Assembly: GCF_014637085.1 (NCBI RefSeq) | Contig: NZ_BMEU01000001.1 | Coordinates: forward strand, 124,001 to 188,000 | Origin: Comamonas phosphati | Lineage (GTDB): Bacteria > Pseudomonadota > Gammaproteobacteria > Burkholderiales > Burkholderiaceae_C | DNA length: 64,000 nt | Direction of reading: 5' to 3' | In this document: piece after piece, positions 38,159-46,532 of the stretch | Layout of the letters: every line of letters starts with the position of its first letter | Numbering within the stretch: position 1 is the stretch's first letter | Translations under genes and position numbers: made by a program | Notes under the pieces: model-generated | Seen by the model: only the letters and a program-made list of their open reading frames with translations | Databases searched by the model: none | Told to the model about the DNA's origin: nothing

Positions 38159-39082
38159 ATGAATCATCCACAGCAAGTCACCCTGATCGGCGCTCCCACC
38201 GATGTAGGCGCCTCGCGCCTGGGCGCGGCCATGGGGCCCGATGCCTTGCGCGTGGCCCAGCTGGCGCCCGCGCTGGCGCAACTGGGCGTCGAGGCGCACG
38301 ACATCGGCAACCTGGCCGGCCCGCCCAACCCGCGCGGCGAGCGCGATGCCCAGGGCATGCGCAATCTGGCCGAGTGCCTGGCCTGGAGCCAGCTCGCGCA
38401 CGACGCGGTATGGCAGGCGCTGCAGCAGGGGCGGCTGCCCATTCTGCTGGGCGGCGACCATACGCTGGCCACGGGCTCCATCAGCGCCGTGGCGCGCCAT
38501 TGCCGCGCCCTGGGCAAGCGCCTGCGCGTGCTGTGGCTGGATGCGCACTCGGACTGCAACACGCCGGACAACTCGCCCAGCGGCAATCTGCACGGCATGC
38601 CCGTGGCCAGCCTGTGCGGGCTGGGGCCGCGCGCGCTGGCCGAGCTGTCGGGCCAGGTGCCGGCGCTGCCCGCCTCGGCGTTCTGCCAGATCGGCCTGCG
38701 CAGCGTGGATGAGAGCGAAAAGCACATGGTCCGCCAGCTGGGCCTGGAGGTCTACGACATGCGCGCCATCGACGAGCTGGGCATGCGCGAAGTCATGCGC
38801 CGCGCGCTTGCGGGCCTGGCCGGGGACGAGCATCTGCACCTGAGCTTCGATGTGGATTTTCTGGACCCGGACATCGCGCCCGGCACGGGCACACCGGTGC
38901 GCGGCGGCCCCAACTACCGTGAAGCCCAGCTGTGCATGGAGATGATTGCCGACACGGGCCGCCTGGGCTCGCTGGACATCGTGGAGCTCAATCCCGCGCT
39001 CGATGTGCGCAACCAGAGTGCCGAGCTGGTGGTGGACCTGGTGCAAAGCCTGTTCGGCCAGAGCACGCTGGTGCGGCCCTAA
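38159..39082 (+). CDS. rocF: Arginase
   Basis: A 307-aa manganese enzyme splitting arginine into ornithine and urea. Metal-ligand motifs: LLGGDHTLATGS, WLDAHSDCNTP with HGMPVA downstream, and SFDVDFLDPDIAPGTGTP. The start is ATG 38159, 17 bp after the cyclodeaminase; a TTG at 38138 is a weaker choice. Ornithine made here feeds the upstream gene product. No urease gene is in the window. Confidence 0.93.
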   Translation: MNHPQQVTLIGAPTDVGASRLGAAMGPDALRVAQLAPALAQLGVEAHDIGNLAGPPNPRGERDAQGMRNLAECLAWSQLAHDAVWQALQQGRLPILLGGDHTLATGSISAVARHCRALGKRLRVLWLDAHSDCNTPDNSPSGNLHGMPVASLCGLGPRALAELSGQVPALPASAFCQIGLRSVDESEKHMVRQLGLEVYDMRAIDELGMREVMRRALAGLAGDEHLHLSFDVDFLDPDIAPGTGTPVRGGPNYREAQLCMEMIADTGRLGSLDIVELNPALDVRNQSAELVVDLVQSLFGQSTLVRP

Positions 39083-39090
39083 CGTCCGAG

Positions 39091-39286
39091 ACCACGCGCA
39101 GCGGGGAGCGTGGGGAGCCATTTTTCATCGCCGGGCCGCCCCAAGATGAAAAGCGCCCCTCCCGGAGGGGCAGCGACCACGCGCAGCGGGGAGCGTGGGG
39201 CGCCATTTTTCATCGCCGGGCCGCCCCAAGATGAAAAGCGCCCCTCTCGGAGGGGCAGCGACCACGCGCAGCGGGGAGCGTGGGGA
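39091..39286 (-). repeat. Tandem 85-bp structured repeat units (2.3 copies)
   Basis: Units start at 39091, 39176 and 39261 (period 85 bp). The minus strand reads CCCCACGCTC..., a CCCCTCC/GGAGGGG hairpin, and then TTTTCATC/GATGAAAA around the loop TTGGGGCGGCCCGGC. The array fills the space between arginase and the convergent VOC gene and begins right at the VOC stop codon, in the sense orientation of that gene. Confidence 0.92.
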
Positions 39287-39287
39287 G

Positions 39288-39926
39288 TTATTTTGGCGGC
39301 ACGAACTCGGGCCGGTCGTTGCTCTGGGGCTTGAGCGGTGCGCCGGACTTGCCTTCGGCGCGGTCCTTGCGCCATTGCTGCTTGCGGGCCGTCCATTCAT
39401 CGAGGCGCGCATGGGCGGTTTGGCTTTCCTGCTGCATCTGCATCTCGTCGGCCAATTGGGCGGTGAGCTCCAGGCGGATGCCGTTGGGATCGAAGAAGTA
39501 AATGCTCTTGAAGATGTGGTGGTCGGTCACGCCCAGCACGTCCACGCCGCAGGCCTGCAGGCGGGCCTTGGTGTTCTCCAGCTCCTGCACGGTGTCCACG
39601 CGGAACGAGATGTGGTTGATCCACAGCGGCGTGTTGGGCGAGGGCAGGGCCGCTTCATCGTCGCCGATGTCGAAGAAGGCAATGAACGAGCCGTCCTTCA
39701 GGCGGAAGAAGAAATGGGTATAGGGGCAGTACTCGCCCGTGGAGGGCACGTAGTCGCTCTGGATGATGTGAAACAGCGGCAGGCCCAGGATGTCTTCATA
39801 GAAGCGGCGCGTTTCCTCGGCGTCCCTGGCCTTGTAGGCGTAGTGGTGCAGCTGGCGCCAGGCGGCCGGGGCGGGCAGCCTGGAAAGGTCGGGATGCGGG
39901 ACAACAGGGGTGCTGCTGGCGGTCAT
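39288..39926 (-). CDS. VOC-superfamily protein (glyoxalase/dioxygenase fold)
   Basis: A 212-aa protein with two beta-alpha-beta-beta-beta modules. Probable metal ligands are His in LHHYAYKARD, His in INHISFRVDT and Glu in GIRLELTAQ, the spacing of type I extradiol dioxygenases and related lyases. The charged C-terminal tail (EWTARKQQWRKDRAEGK) is unusual. The substrate cannot be given. The stop codon is followed at once by the tandem repeat. Confidence 0.8.
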   Translation of the reverse strand: MTASSTPVVPHPDLSRLPAPAAWRQLHHYAYKARDAEETRRFYEDILGLPLFHIIQSDYVPSTGEYCPYTHFFFRLKDGSFIAFFDIGDDEAALPSPNTPLWINHISFRVDTVQELENTKARLQACGVDVLGVTDHHIFKSIYFFDPNGIRLELTAQLADEMQMQQESQTAHARLDEWTARKQQWRKDRAEGKSGAPLKPQSNDRPEFVPPK

Positions 39927-40025
39927 GGCGTATCTCCTGGGAATGGATTGATTATTCTACTATTCGTAATCTATTCTACTAAATGGAATTTATCCCGTGC
40001 AAATCCGCTGCAGCCCGGATCCATG
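39927..40025. other. Promoter region of the VOC gene
   Basis: A short AT-rich region upstream of the VOC start, including TTGATTATTCTACTATTCG, which is poorer in GC than its surroundings and likely holds the promoter. Confidence 0.4.
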
Positions 40026-40058
40026 AAAAAAGCCCAGCCGGACAACCGGCTGGGCTTT
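40026..40058 (-). terminator. Terminator of the cytochrome b561/YceI operon
   Basis: A 13-bp stem AAAGCCCAGCCGG / CCGGCTGGGCTTT with a 4-nt loop and a T-run on the minus strand, 21 bp behind the yceI stop. Confidence 0.92.
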
Positions 40059-40079
40059 CAAGGATGAAGTCCGAATGGC

Positions 40080-40655
40080 TTACTGCTTGACGGCTTCGAT
40101 CTGCAGCACCACGCGCACTTGCTTGGGGAAGCCATAGGCGACGCCGTAGTCCACGCCCCACTGGGTACGGTCGATGTTGGCTTCGAAGTCGCCACCGCAG
40201 GTCTCGCGCTTTTGCAGCATGGGGTTTTCGTAGCAGTTGAACTTGTTGGCCTTGAAGGTCACGGGGTGGGTCTGGTCCTTGAGGGTCAGCAGGCCGGTGA
40301 CTTCCTTGAGCTTGTCGCCGTCGAACACGAACTTGTCGGACACGAACTTGGCGGCGGGGAACTTCTCGGCGTTGAAGATTTCAGCGCTTTGCAGGTGCTT
40401 GTTGAAGGCGGCCGTGCCCGAGTTCACCGAGGTCATGTCCAGCGACACGTCCACCTTGCCGGTCTTGCCCGCCTTGTCGAACTCCACGTTGCCGCTCTTC
40501 TTGTCGAAGCGGGCGCGGTTGGTCGTGGCGCCCATGTGGTCGATTTCGAAGGTGGCGAAGGTGTGTGTGGGGTCGATGGCATAGCTGGTCGGAGCAGCCT
40601 GCGCGGCAGTGGCAAACAGGGAAGCAGCGGCCAGGGTGAGCAAAGCGGTACGCAT
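40080..40655 (-). CDS. YceI-family periplasmic lipid-binding protein
   Basis: A 191-aa exported protein. ATG 40655 has AAGGAG nine bases upstream; a longer start at 40691 is less likely. The signal peptide ends in AQAA. The lipocalin-like YceI domain shows YAIDPTHTFATFEIDHMGATTNRARF and the ending WGVDYGVAYGFPKQVRV. YceI proteins bind polyprenoid chains. It follows a second YceI gene and a cytochrome b561, as in E. coli yceJ-yceI. Confidence 0.92.
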   Translation of the reverse strand: MRTALLTLAAASLFATAAQAAPTSYAIDPTHTFATFEIDHMGATTNRARFDKKSGNVEFDKAGKTGKVDVSLDMTSVNSGTAAFNKHLQSAEIFNAEKFPAAKFVSDKFVFDGDKLKEVTGLLTLKDQTHPVTFKANKFNCYENPMLQKRETCGGDFEANIDRTQWGVDYGVAYGFPKQVRVVLQIEAVKQ

Positions 40656-40741
40656 ATCGAAAAACTCCTTGGATTGAGAGGGAGGATGCAAAAAAATGAG
40701 CTGCCAGCACTTATCGGATAAGCACTGGAGCCCGGAAAAGC

Positions 40742-41317
40742 TTAAATCTTGCCAACGCCGGTCAGGGCCAGCTTGAACTGCACGTTGACCTCGTCGGCCA
40801 CCATGGAGGTGTCGGCCCAGTCGCCGGCGCCGATCTTGAAGGCCAGGCGCAAAAGCTTCAGGGTGCCGGTGGCCGTGGTGGTGGCGCCGGACTGGGCCAG
40901 CTGCACGGGCAGGCTGATCTTCTGGGCGCTGCCCTTGATGGTCAGCGTGCCGTCCACCTGGTATTTGCCGCCGCCCAGTGCCTTGACGGCACTGGAGTCG
41001 AAGCTGGCCTGGGGAAACTTGGCCACGTTGAACCAGTCTGCCTTGGGCAGCTCGGCATCGGTTTCCTTGGCGCCCATGGTGGCGCTGCCGGTATCCACCG
41101 TGAAGTGGATCTTGCTGGTTTCAGGCTTGGCCGTGTCGAAGCTGATCTTGGCGTCGAATTTCTTGAACTGGCCCTTGATGGGCACGCCCATCTGCCTGGC
41201 CTCGAAATTCACCGCGCTCTGGGCGGCAACCAGGGATTGGTCGGCCAGGGCCAGGTTGGACAGGGCCGTCATGCCGAGAACGGCGGCCATGGCGGAGGTC
41301 TTGAGGATGGCGTTCAT
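40742..41317 (-). CDS. Second YceI-family protein
   Basis: A 191-aa exported YceI-like protein (signal peptide ending in LALA; YceI segments SAVNFEARQMGVPIKGQFKKFDAKI and ADWFNVAKFPQASFDS). It differs strongly from the downstream YceI protein, so the pair is an old duplication or two specialised forms. It lies between the cytochrome b561 gene and the other YceI gene on the minus strand. Together they suggest isoprenoid-quinone handling in the periplasm; the exact role is unknown. Confidence 0.9.
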   Translation of the reverse strand: MNAILKTSAMAAVLGMTALSNLALADQSLVAAQSAVNFEARQMGVPIKGQFKKFDAKISFDTAKPETSKIHFTVDTGSATMGAKETDAELPKADWFNVAKFPQASFDSSAVKALGGGKYQVDGTLTIKGSAQKISLPVQLAQSGATTTATGTLKLLRLAFKIGAGDWADTSMVADEVNVQFKLALTGVGKI

Positions 41318-41382
41318 GCAAACTCCAGGAAACAGGTGAAAGCGGAAATCGGGGGGGCGATGCCTGGGCTGCCGGCAGGCCG

Positions 41383-41958
41383 TCAGTGGGGCAGCATGCG
41401 AGAGAGCAGGCCGTCACGGTCGATGAGCTGGTGCTTGATGACGGCGCCGATGTGCAGCATCACCAGCGCTGCCAGAGCATAGGCGGCGTAGCCGTGCCAG
41501 GGCTTCAGGGTCTCGGCCAATTCGGGGCTCTTGCCGATCAGGTCGGGCAGCGGCAACTGGCCGAACAGCACGATGGGAAAGCCCGCGGCCGAGCTGTAGG
41601 TCCAGCCGATCAGCGGCACGGCGAAGAACAGCAGGTACATCAGGTGGTGCGTGCCCGCGTGGGCCGCGTGCTGCCAGCGCGGCATGGCATCCGTCACGGC
41701 GGCGGGCAGGGCGGGCGGGCGATGGGCCAGGCGCCAGAGAATGCGCAGCACCGACAGGATCAGGATCGTCATGCCGGCCCATTTGTGCCAGTTGAAATAC
41801 TTGAGGCGGGCGGGCGAGAAAGGCAGATCGGTCATGTACAGACCGAAGGCAAAGAGGCCGATCAGGGCCAGGCCCAGCACCCAGTGCAGGGCAATGGCCA
41901 CGCCGTTATAGCGGGCGGCAGGCCTGTGGGGCCGGGATGGGGCGGCAACGGTATTCAT
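41383..41958 (-). CDS. Cytochrome b561
   Basis: A 191-aa membrane protein with four helices and paired haem-ligand His residues (ALHWVLGLALIGLF, NWHKWAGMTILI, GTHHLMYLLFF, KPWHGYAAYALAALVMLHIG). It probably exchanges electrons between quinones and periplasmic partners. The start ATG 41958 fits the family's short cytoplasmic N-terminus; a longer frame to 42057 looks spurious. It is the first gene of an operon with two YceI genes. Confidence 0.92.
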   Translation of the reverse strand: MNTVAAPSRPHRPAARYNGVAIALHWVLGLALIGLFAFGLYMTDLPFSPARLKYFNWHKWAGMTILILSVLRILWRLAHRPPALPAAVTDAMPRWQHAAHAGTHHLMYLLFFAVPLIGWTYSSAAGFPIVLFGQLPLPDLIGKSPELAETLKPWHGYAAYALAALVMLHIGAVIKHQLIDRDGLLSRMLPH

Positions 41959-42103
41959 GGTTTGGGATAGGGAAGGGCCGTGGGTTTCGTGGCCCGCATG
42001 CTGCAGTGCAATAGGGCTGCAGTGTAGGAGGCCGCAAGTGCAAAAGAGTTCAGTCAAATTGAGGGGTCAATTCAAAAAATATGAAATGCCAGCGCGGGCG
42101 CGA

Positions 42104-42134
42104 AGAAAAGCCCCTGGCGGTTCGGCAGGGGCTT
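42104..42134 (-). terminator. Terminator of the hem operon
   Basis: AAGCCCCTG (42108-42116) pairs with CAGGGGCTT (42126-42134); TTTT follows on the minus strand, 32 bp behind the hemY stop. Confidence 0.85.
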
Positions 42135-42165
42135 GGGGGCGTCGGGGGGACGGCTGCGAGCGGGC

Positions 42166-43476
42166 TTAATCGAGCAGGGACGGGTTCTCGGGCAGCACGA
42201 GCGTGGCCTGGGCCGCCTGCTTCCAGGCGTGGGTCGCGGCCTGGCTGTCGCCGCGGTGCTCGGCCATCAGGGCCAGGCGCTGCCAGCCCATGCTGCGCAG
42301 CATGGGCTCCTGCAGCTGGGGCGCGGAGCGGGCCAGCAACTGCTGGGCCTTGCCCCATAGTTCGCGCTGCACGCAGGCCATGCCGGCCAGGAACTGCAGG
42401 CGCGGTTCGTGCGGATGGGTGTTGGCCGCGCCTTCCATGCGGGCCAGCCAGGCGCCGTCCAGCCTGCCCAGGCAGGACACCATGACCTGCACCAGCTTGG
42501 GCAGGTAGTCGTTCGTGCGCGGGCCGGCGTAGGCCGTCAGATGCTCCCAGACGGGCAGCAGCCAGGAGCGCGCCTGCGGGCCTTCGCCGCCCAGCTCGAT
42601 CAGGCGCTCGGTGGCGGGAATCGCCACCTCGGGCATGGCGCGCTCTTCTTCATCGAGCGACAGCCAGAACTGCTGCAGCGACGAGGTGTCGCGCGCATCG
42701 CGGATGCTGGCCAGCAGCAGGCTGCGCACCACGCTGGCCGAAGCGGCGGGCGAGAAGGCGCGGTGCTTGGCCAGGAGGCGGGCGGTATCGAGGGCGTTGC
42801 GGGTATCGCCAGCCAGGCGCGAGGCCTTGAGGCGTATGCGCAGCGCAATGGTGCGGCGTGCCGCGCCCTGGGGCAATTCGGTCAGGCGGCGCAGCGCCTC
42901 GGGGGCGTCGCGGTCGTCCAGCGCCCAGCGCGCGCTGCGCATCTGCGCCCCTTCGCGGATTTCGGCGTCCTGGGTGTTGCCGGATTGGGGCAAGGCCTGC
43001 AGGGCTTGCTGCCAATGCCTGTCGCGCAGGGCGGCGTCCTGCAGCGCGTGCGAGGCATCGGCGGCGATCAGATGGGCGGTGGCGCGCAGGCGCGCACCGT
43101 AGGGCGGCGTGGACTGGGAGTCGCCGAGCGATTGCTCGGTGGACAGGGCGGCCAGCGCGGCCTTGCGCGCGCGCAGGAAGCGGCCGGCCTGCAGATGGGA
43201 CAGGGCTTCCAGCAGGCTCTGGTTCATGCCGCGCTCCTTTTGCTGGGCGCGCCAGCGGCGGGCCTGGTGCGGCATCTGCAGCAGCACGCCCAGGGCACGC
43301 AGGGCGGCATAGAGCACGGCAAAGGCCGCGGCGATCAGCATGATGGCCAGATTGAGCGACATGTCCACCCGGTACGGGGGCCAGAACCAGGTCATGGTGC
43401 TCTGGTTGTTGCCGGCAAACAGGGCGGCGGCAACAGCCGCTGCAAACAGGGCGATGAGCCACAAGGCAGCACGCAT
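42166..43476 (-). CDS. hemY: HemY-like haem-biosynthesis membrane protein
   Basis: A 436-aa inner-membrane protein. Two N-terminal helices (LWLIALFAAAVAAALFAGNN; LNLAIMLIAAAFAVLYAALRAL) are followed by a long TPR-like helical domain. HemY is the standard last gene of proteobacterial hemCDXY operons; its molecular role in haem synthesis is not settled. This is the tetratricopeptide HemY, not the protoporphyrinogen oxidase of the same name in Gram-positives. Confidence 0.9.
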   Translation of the reverse strand: MRAALWLIALFAAAVAAALFAGNNQSTMTWFWPPYRVDMSLNLAIMLIAAAFAVLYAALRALGVLLQMPHQARRWRAQQKERGMNQSLLEALSHLQAGRFLRARKAALAALSTEQSLGDSQSTPPYGARLRATAHLIAADASHALQDAALRDRHWQQALQALPQSGNTQDAEIREGAQMRSARWALDDRDAPEALRRLTELPQGAARRTIALRIRLKASRLAGDTRNALDTARLLAKHRAFSPAASASVVRSLLLASIRDARDTSSLQQFWLSLDEEERAMPEVAIPATERLIELGGEGPQARSWLLPVWEHLTAYAGPRTNDYLPKLVQVMVSCLGRLDGAWLARMEGAANTHPHEPRLQFLAGMACVQRELWGKAQQLLARSAPQLQEPMLRSMGWQRLALMAEHRGDSQAATHAWKQAAQATLVLPENPSLLD

Positions 43477-43493
43477 CAGTGTTCTCCTCGTGG

Positions 43494-44633
43494 TTAGCGG
43501 CCCGCCGCGGCGGTGGCCAGCGCGGTCAGCGTGTCGTCCAGCTGCAGGCGTTCATTGCTGTGCAGATTGCTCTGGAGCTGCTCCAGCTGGGTCAGGGCGG
43601 CCTGGGTGCGCCGCGAGCGCGTGTCGAAGTATTTGCCCAGCGCGGCGCTGGCCGAGCCGAGGTCGGCGCGCGCTGTGTCCCACTGGCGCGAGAGCAGGGC
43701 CAGCCGGGCGTTGAGCAGCTGGAGCTTGAGGTTCTCGCGCAGGAAATAGGCCTGCTCGGGCGCCAGCAGCACGGCTTCGGGGCGGTCGATGCGGCGCACG
43801 CGCACCAGCTCCGCCGTGCCGTCGCGCAAGGCGCTCCACAAGCGCTGGCCCTGGCCTTGCCACCAGGCCCATTGCGCGGGCGTGGCATGGGTATCGATGG
43901 CGGCCGGCGCAGGCTGGGCCTTGGCATCCGCCGCCGCACCGCGGCCGGCGCGCAGGCGGCCCACGTCGTTGGCCAGGGGCAGCTCGTCCACCTGGCGGGC
44001 CAGCTCCTCGATACGGGCCAGCACGCCGCTGGTATCGGTCACGCTCATGCGCGAGAGCTTGTCCAGATCCGTGTCGATGGCGCGCACCACGGGCGCCAGT
44101 CGCTGCTGGGAGGCGCTTTCCACGCGTTTGCGGGCGGACTTGAGCACGGCCACCAGCGGCTGCAGGCTGCCCGAAAGCTCGGCCTGCTGCAGGGCCAGGC
44201 GGACGGACGTTTCGATATCGGCCACCAGGTTCTCGTCGCGTGAGCGCGACATGCTCTGCATCAGCTCTGCGAGCTGGTTGCGCTGCAGGCTCAGCTCGCC
44301 GATCCGGGCCTCCATCACGGAGACGCGCGCCGCGCTGTCGCGGGCCAGGTCCTGCGCGTCCTTGGCCAGGGTGCGGGCCTCCACCGACTGTGCTCCGGAT
44401 TGGGCCGACTGGCGTGCCAGCTGCTCCTGCATATTGCCCACGCGCTGCCACAGCATGCCGCAGGCAATCAGCGCGCCAACGGCGACTGCGCCCAGGACCA
44501 AGACCAGGGCCTTGGGCGCGCCCTGCGCAGAAGAGGCTGCGGGAGCCCCTGAGGGAGCATTTGGCGGCGGCGGCGGCGGCGGTGCGTCCGTGCGGGAGGT
44601 CTGTGGGGCGTTGTGGATGGCGTCGGAGCTCAT
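43494..44633 (-). CDS. hemX: HemX-like protein
   Basis: A 379-aa bitopic membrane protein. A Pro/Ser-rich N-terminus (PPPPPPPNAPSGAPAAS) is followed by one helix (ALVLVLGAVAVGALIACG) and a long coiled-coil periplasmic domain (QRNQLAELMQSMSRSRDENL). HemX is found between hemD and hemY in proteobacteria and is annotated as a methyltransferase only by old convention; no such motif is visible. Its start overlaps the hemD stop. Confidence 0.9.
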   Translation of the reverse strand: MSSDAIHNAPQTSRTDAPPPPPPPNAPSGAPAASSAQGAPKALVLVLGAVAVGALIACGMLWQRVGNMQEQLARQSAQSGAQSVEARTLAKDAQDLARDSAARVSVMEARIGELSLQRNQLAELMQSMSRSRDENLVADIETSVRLALQQAELSGSLQPLVAVLKSARKRVESASQQRLAPVVRAIDTDLDKLSRMSVTDTSGVLARIEELARQVDELPLANDVGRLRAGRGAAADAKAQPAPAAIDTHATPAQWAWWQGQGQRLWSALRDGTAELVRVRRIDRPEAVLLAPEQAYFLRENLKLQLLNARLALLSRQWDTARADLGSASAALGKYFDTRSRRTQAALTQLEQLQSNLHSNERLQLDDTLTALATAAAGR

Positions 44634-45493
44634 GGTGCCGATTCTATCGACGCGAGCACCTCGTCGAGGGCAGGGCGGCTGCGCAAAACCACACCAAAAC
44701 CCGCCTGCAAGGCTTTGCTGGCAATGCGTTCATGGGTAGCGAGCGCTCTCCCGGTATGCCAATCCTGATCCGGCAGCAGCTGTTGCAGGTTGGCAACAGC
44801 TTCGGAGCTGCTGAATAGCCACAGCGTGCCGTCGGCAGCGGCGCTGCGCGCCAGGGCCTGCTCCTCGGCCGTCCACCGCGGCAGCTGGCGTGCATAGACG
44901 GCCAGCAATTCCACCCGGGCGCCGGCATCGCGCAGGCGCGCGGCCAGCCAGTCGCGGCCCGCTCCGGAGGTGGGGGCAGCCTGGGCGGCTGCAGGCGCGG
45001 GAAGGGTTGCCGCTCGGGCAGGCGAGTCATGGCCGCGCACGATCAGCACCCGATCGCCGGGGCGGATCTGGCCGTGCACCTGCTGCCACAGGGTTTCGGA
45101 TTCGAACTGCGCGGCGTCGGGTAGCGGTCCGTCGATTTGTCCATCCGGCACCCCCAGGGCCTGCAGCGCGCGCGCCGTGCCGGGTCCGGGCGTCCATGCT
45201 CTGGTATCGGGAGCAAGTAGCCCTTGATGGGCTTGGATTCGAGCCGGATCTGGCTGAAAGAAGTGCTGGGCCGCATTGCCGCTGACAAACATCACGGCAC
45301 GGTAGTGGCCCGGTGTTCGCGTCGCGGCGCGGGCGGCCGCCAGGGCCTCGCGGGCCTCCGTGCTGCGGCAGGGGCCTATGGCCATGAGCGGCAGGGCCAG
45401 GGCCTGGAGTCCATGCCTGCGCAGGGCGTCCACCCAGGGCTGGGCATCGTGCAGCGGGCGGGTGACCAGGACGCGGCGCAGGGTCTGCTGCAT
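44630..45493 (-). CDS. hemD: Uroporphyrinogen-III synthase
   Basis: A 287-aa enzyme that cyclises hydroxymethylbilane with inversion of ring D. ATG 45493 gives the usual start RRVLVTRPLHDAQPWVDALR. The family is weakly conserved; VMFVSGNAAQHFF and the C-terminal LWLFSSSEAVANLQQLLP are recognisable. It contains an Ala/Pro-rich insert around residues 165-180 (LPAPAAAQAAPTSGAG) not expected in compact HemD proteins. It lies 7 bp after hemC. Confidence 0.9.
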   Translation of the reverse strand: MQQTLRRVLVTRPLHDAQPWVDALRRHGLQALALPLMAIGPCRSTEAREALAAARAATRTPGHYRAVMFVSGNAAQHFFQPDPARIQAHQGLLAPDTRAWTPGPGTARALQALGVPDGQIDGPLPDAAQFESETLWQQVHGQIRPGDRVLIVRGHDSPARAATLPAPAAAQAAPTSGAGRDWLAARLRDAGARVELLAVYARQLPRWTAEEQALARSAAADGTLWLFSSSEAVANLQQLLPDQDWHTGRALATHERIASKALQAGFGVVLRSRPALDEVLASIESAP

Positions 45494-45500
45494 GCCGCGC

Positions 45501-46454
45501 TCAGGCTTGTGAATGGCCGCCGGCAATGGCTGGAACCGCTCCGGCCGCCTGCAACTGCGCGGCCACGCGCTCGCCCAGGGCGTTGGCGGCCGCGAAGTCC
45601 TTGACCACGGCGCTGTCCTGCGCGCGCACCATGGGCAGCTTGCCTTCGGGATCGCCCCAGGCCGCATCCAGGTGCAAGGTGTCGCCGTCGAAGCGGCCGA
45701 AGGCCGCCAGCGGCATCGAGCAGCTGCCGCCCATGCTGCGGCTGACGGCGCGCTCGGCGGTGACGGTGAGCCAGGTGACAAGGTCGGCCAGCGGGGCCAG
45801 GGCTTCGATCACGTCCTGGCGATCCGCGCGCACCTCGATGCCCAGCGCGCCCTGGCCGGCGGCAGGCAGCATCTGGGCCGGCTCGAACTTGGTGCGGATG
45901 CGGTCGGCCAGCCCCAGGCGCATCAGGCCGGCCGCGGCCAGGACGATGGCGTCGTACCGGCCCTCGTCCAGCTTGCGCAGGCGGGTGTTCACATTGCCGC
46001 GCAGCGGCTCGATCTTGAGGTCGGGGCGCAGCGCCTGTAGCAGGGCCTGGCGGCGCAGGCTGGAAGTGCCGACCACGGCGCCCTGGGGAAGGTCCTGCAG
46101 CGTGGCGTACCGGTTGGAGACAAAGGCGTCGCGCGGGTCCTCGCGGGTCATCACGCAGGCCAGCGTGAAACCTTCCGGCAGCTCCATGGGAACGTCCTTG
46201 AGCGAGTGCACGGCGATGTCGGCGCGACCTTCCTCGAGAGCGACTTCGAGCTCCTTGACGAACAGGCCCTTGCCGCCCACCTTGGACAGGGCGCGGTCCA
46301 GGATCTGGTCGCCCTTGGTGGTCATGCCCAGCAGCTCGACCTGGTGGCCGCGGCCGCGCAGGATGGCCTGTACGTGCTCGGCTTGCCACAGGGCCAGCTG
46401 GCTTTCGCGCGTGGCGATCACGATGGGGAAGGAGGAGGGCGATGCGGAACTCAT
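45501..46454 (-). CDS. hemC: Porphobilinogen deaminase
   Basis: A 317-aa enzyme joining four porphobilinogens into hydroxymethylbilane. Typical segments: [44 protein letters not shown], and [12 protein letters not shown] with the cofactor-binding Cys near residue 247. The start ATG 46454 gives a normal N-terminus; the open frame continues upstream into ppc on the other strand, but that is a shadow. First gene of hemCDXY and divergent from ppc, with 78 bp between. Confidence 0.95.
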   Translation of the reverse strand: MSSASPSSFPIVIATRESQLALWQAEHVQAILRGRGHQVELLGMTTKGDQILDRALSKVGGKGLFVKELEVALEEGRADIAVHSLKDVPMELPEGFTLACVMTREDPRDAFVSNRYATLQDLPQGAVVGTSSLRRQALLQALRPDLKIEPLRGNVNTRLRKLDEGRYDAIVLAAAGLMRLGLADRIRTKFEPAQMLPAAGQGALGIEVRADRQDVIEALAPLADLVTWLTVTAERAVSRSMGGSCSMPLAAFGRFDGDTLHLDAAWGDPEGKLPMVRAQDSAVVKDFAAANALGERVAAQLQAAGAVPAIAGGHSQA

Positions 46455-46532
46455 AACGGACGCGTTATCTGACGGGGAGCGGAGGATGCTAGCATGCGGC
46501 GCTGCTTTACCCAGACCCAAGGAGAATCGCGA

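Noticed and set aside
39091-39286. CRISPR-like array
   Set aside because: The 85-bp units repeat whole, with no variable spacers, and match dispersed repeats elsewhere in the window.
40692-40741. Separate gene or small RNA between the two YceI genes
   Set aside because: Only about 50-85 bp, no stem-loop or promoter stands out; it is a normal intra-operon spacer.
44940-45010. Another repeat insertion in hemD (the Ala/Pro-rich segment)
   Set aside because: The nucleotide sequence lacks the conserved loop GGGGCGGCCC and the paired stem, so it looks like an ordinary Ala/Pro linker.
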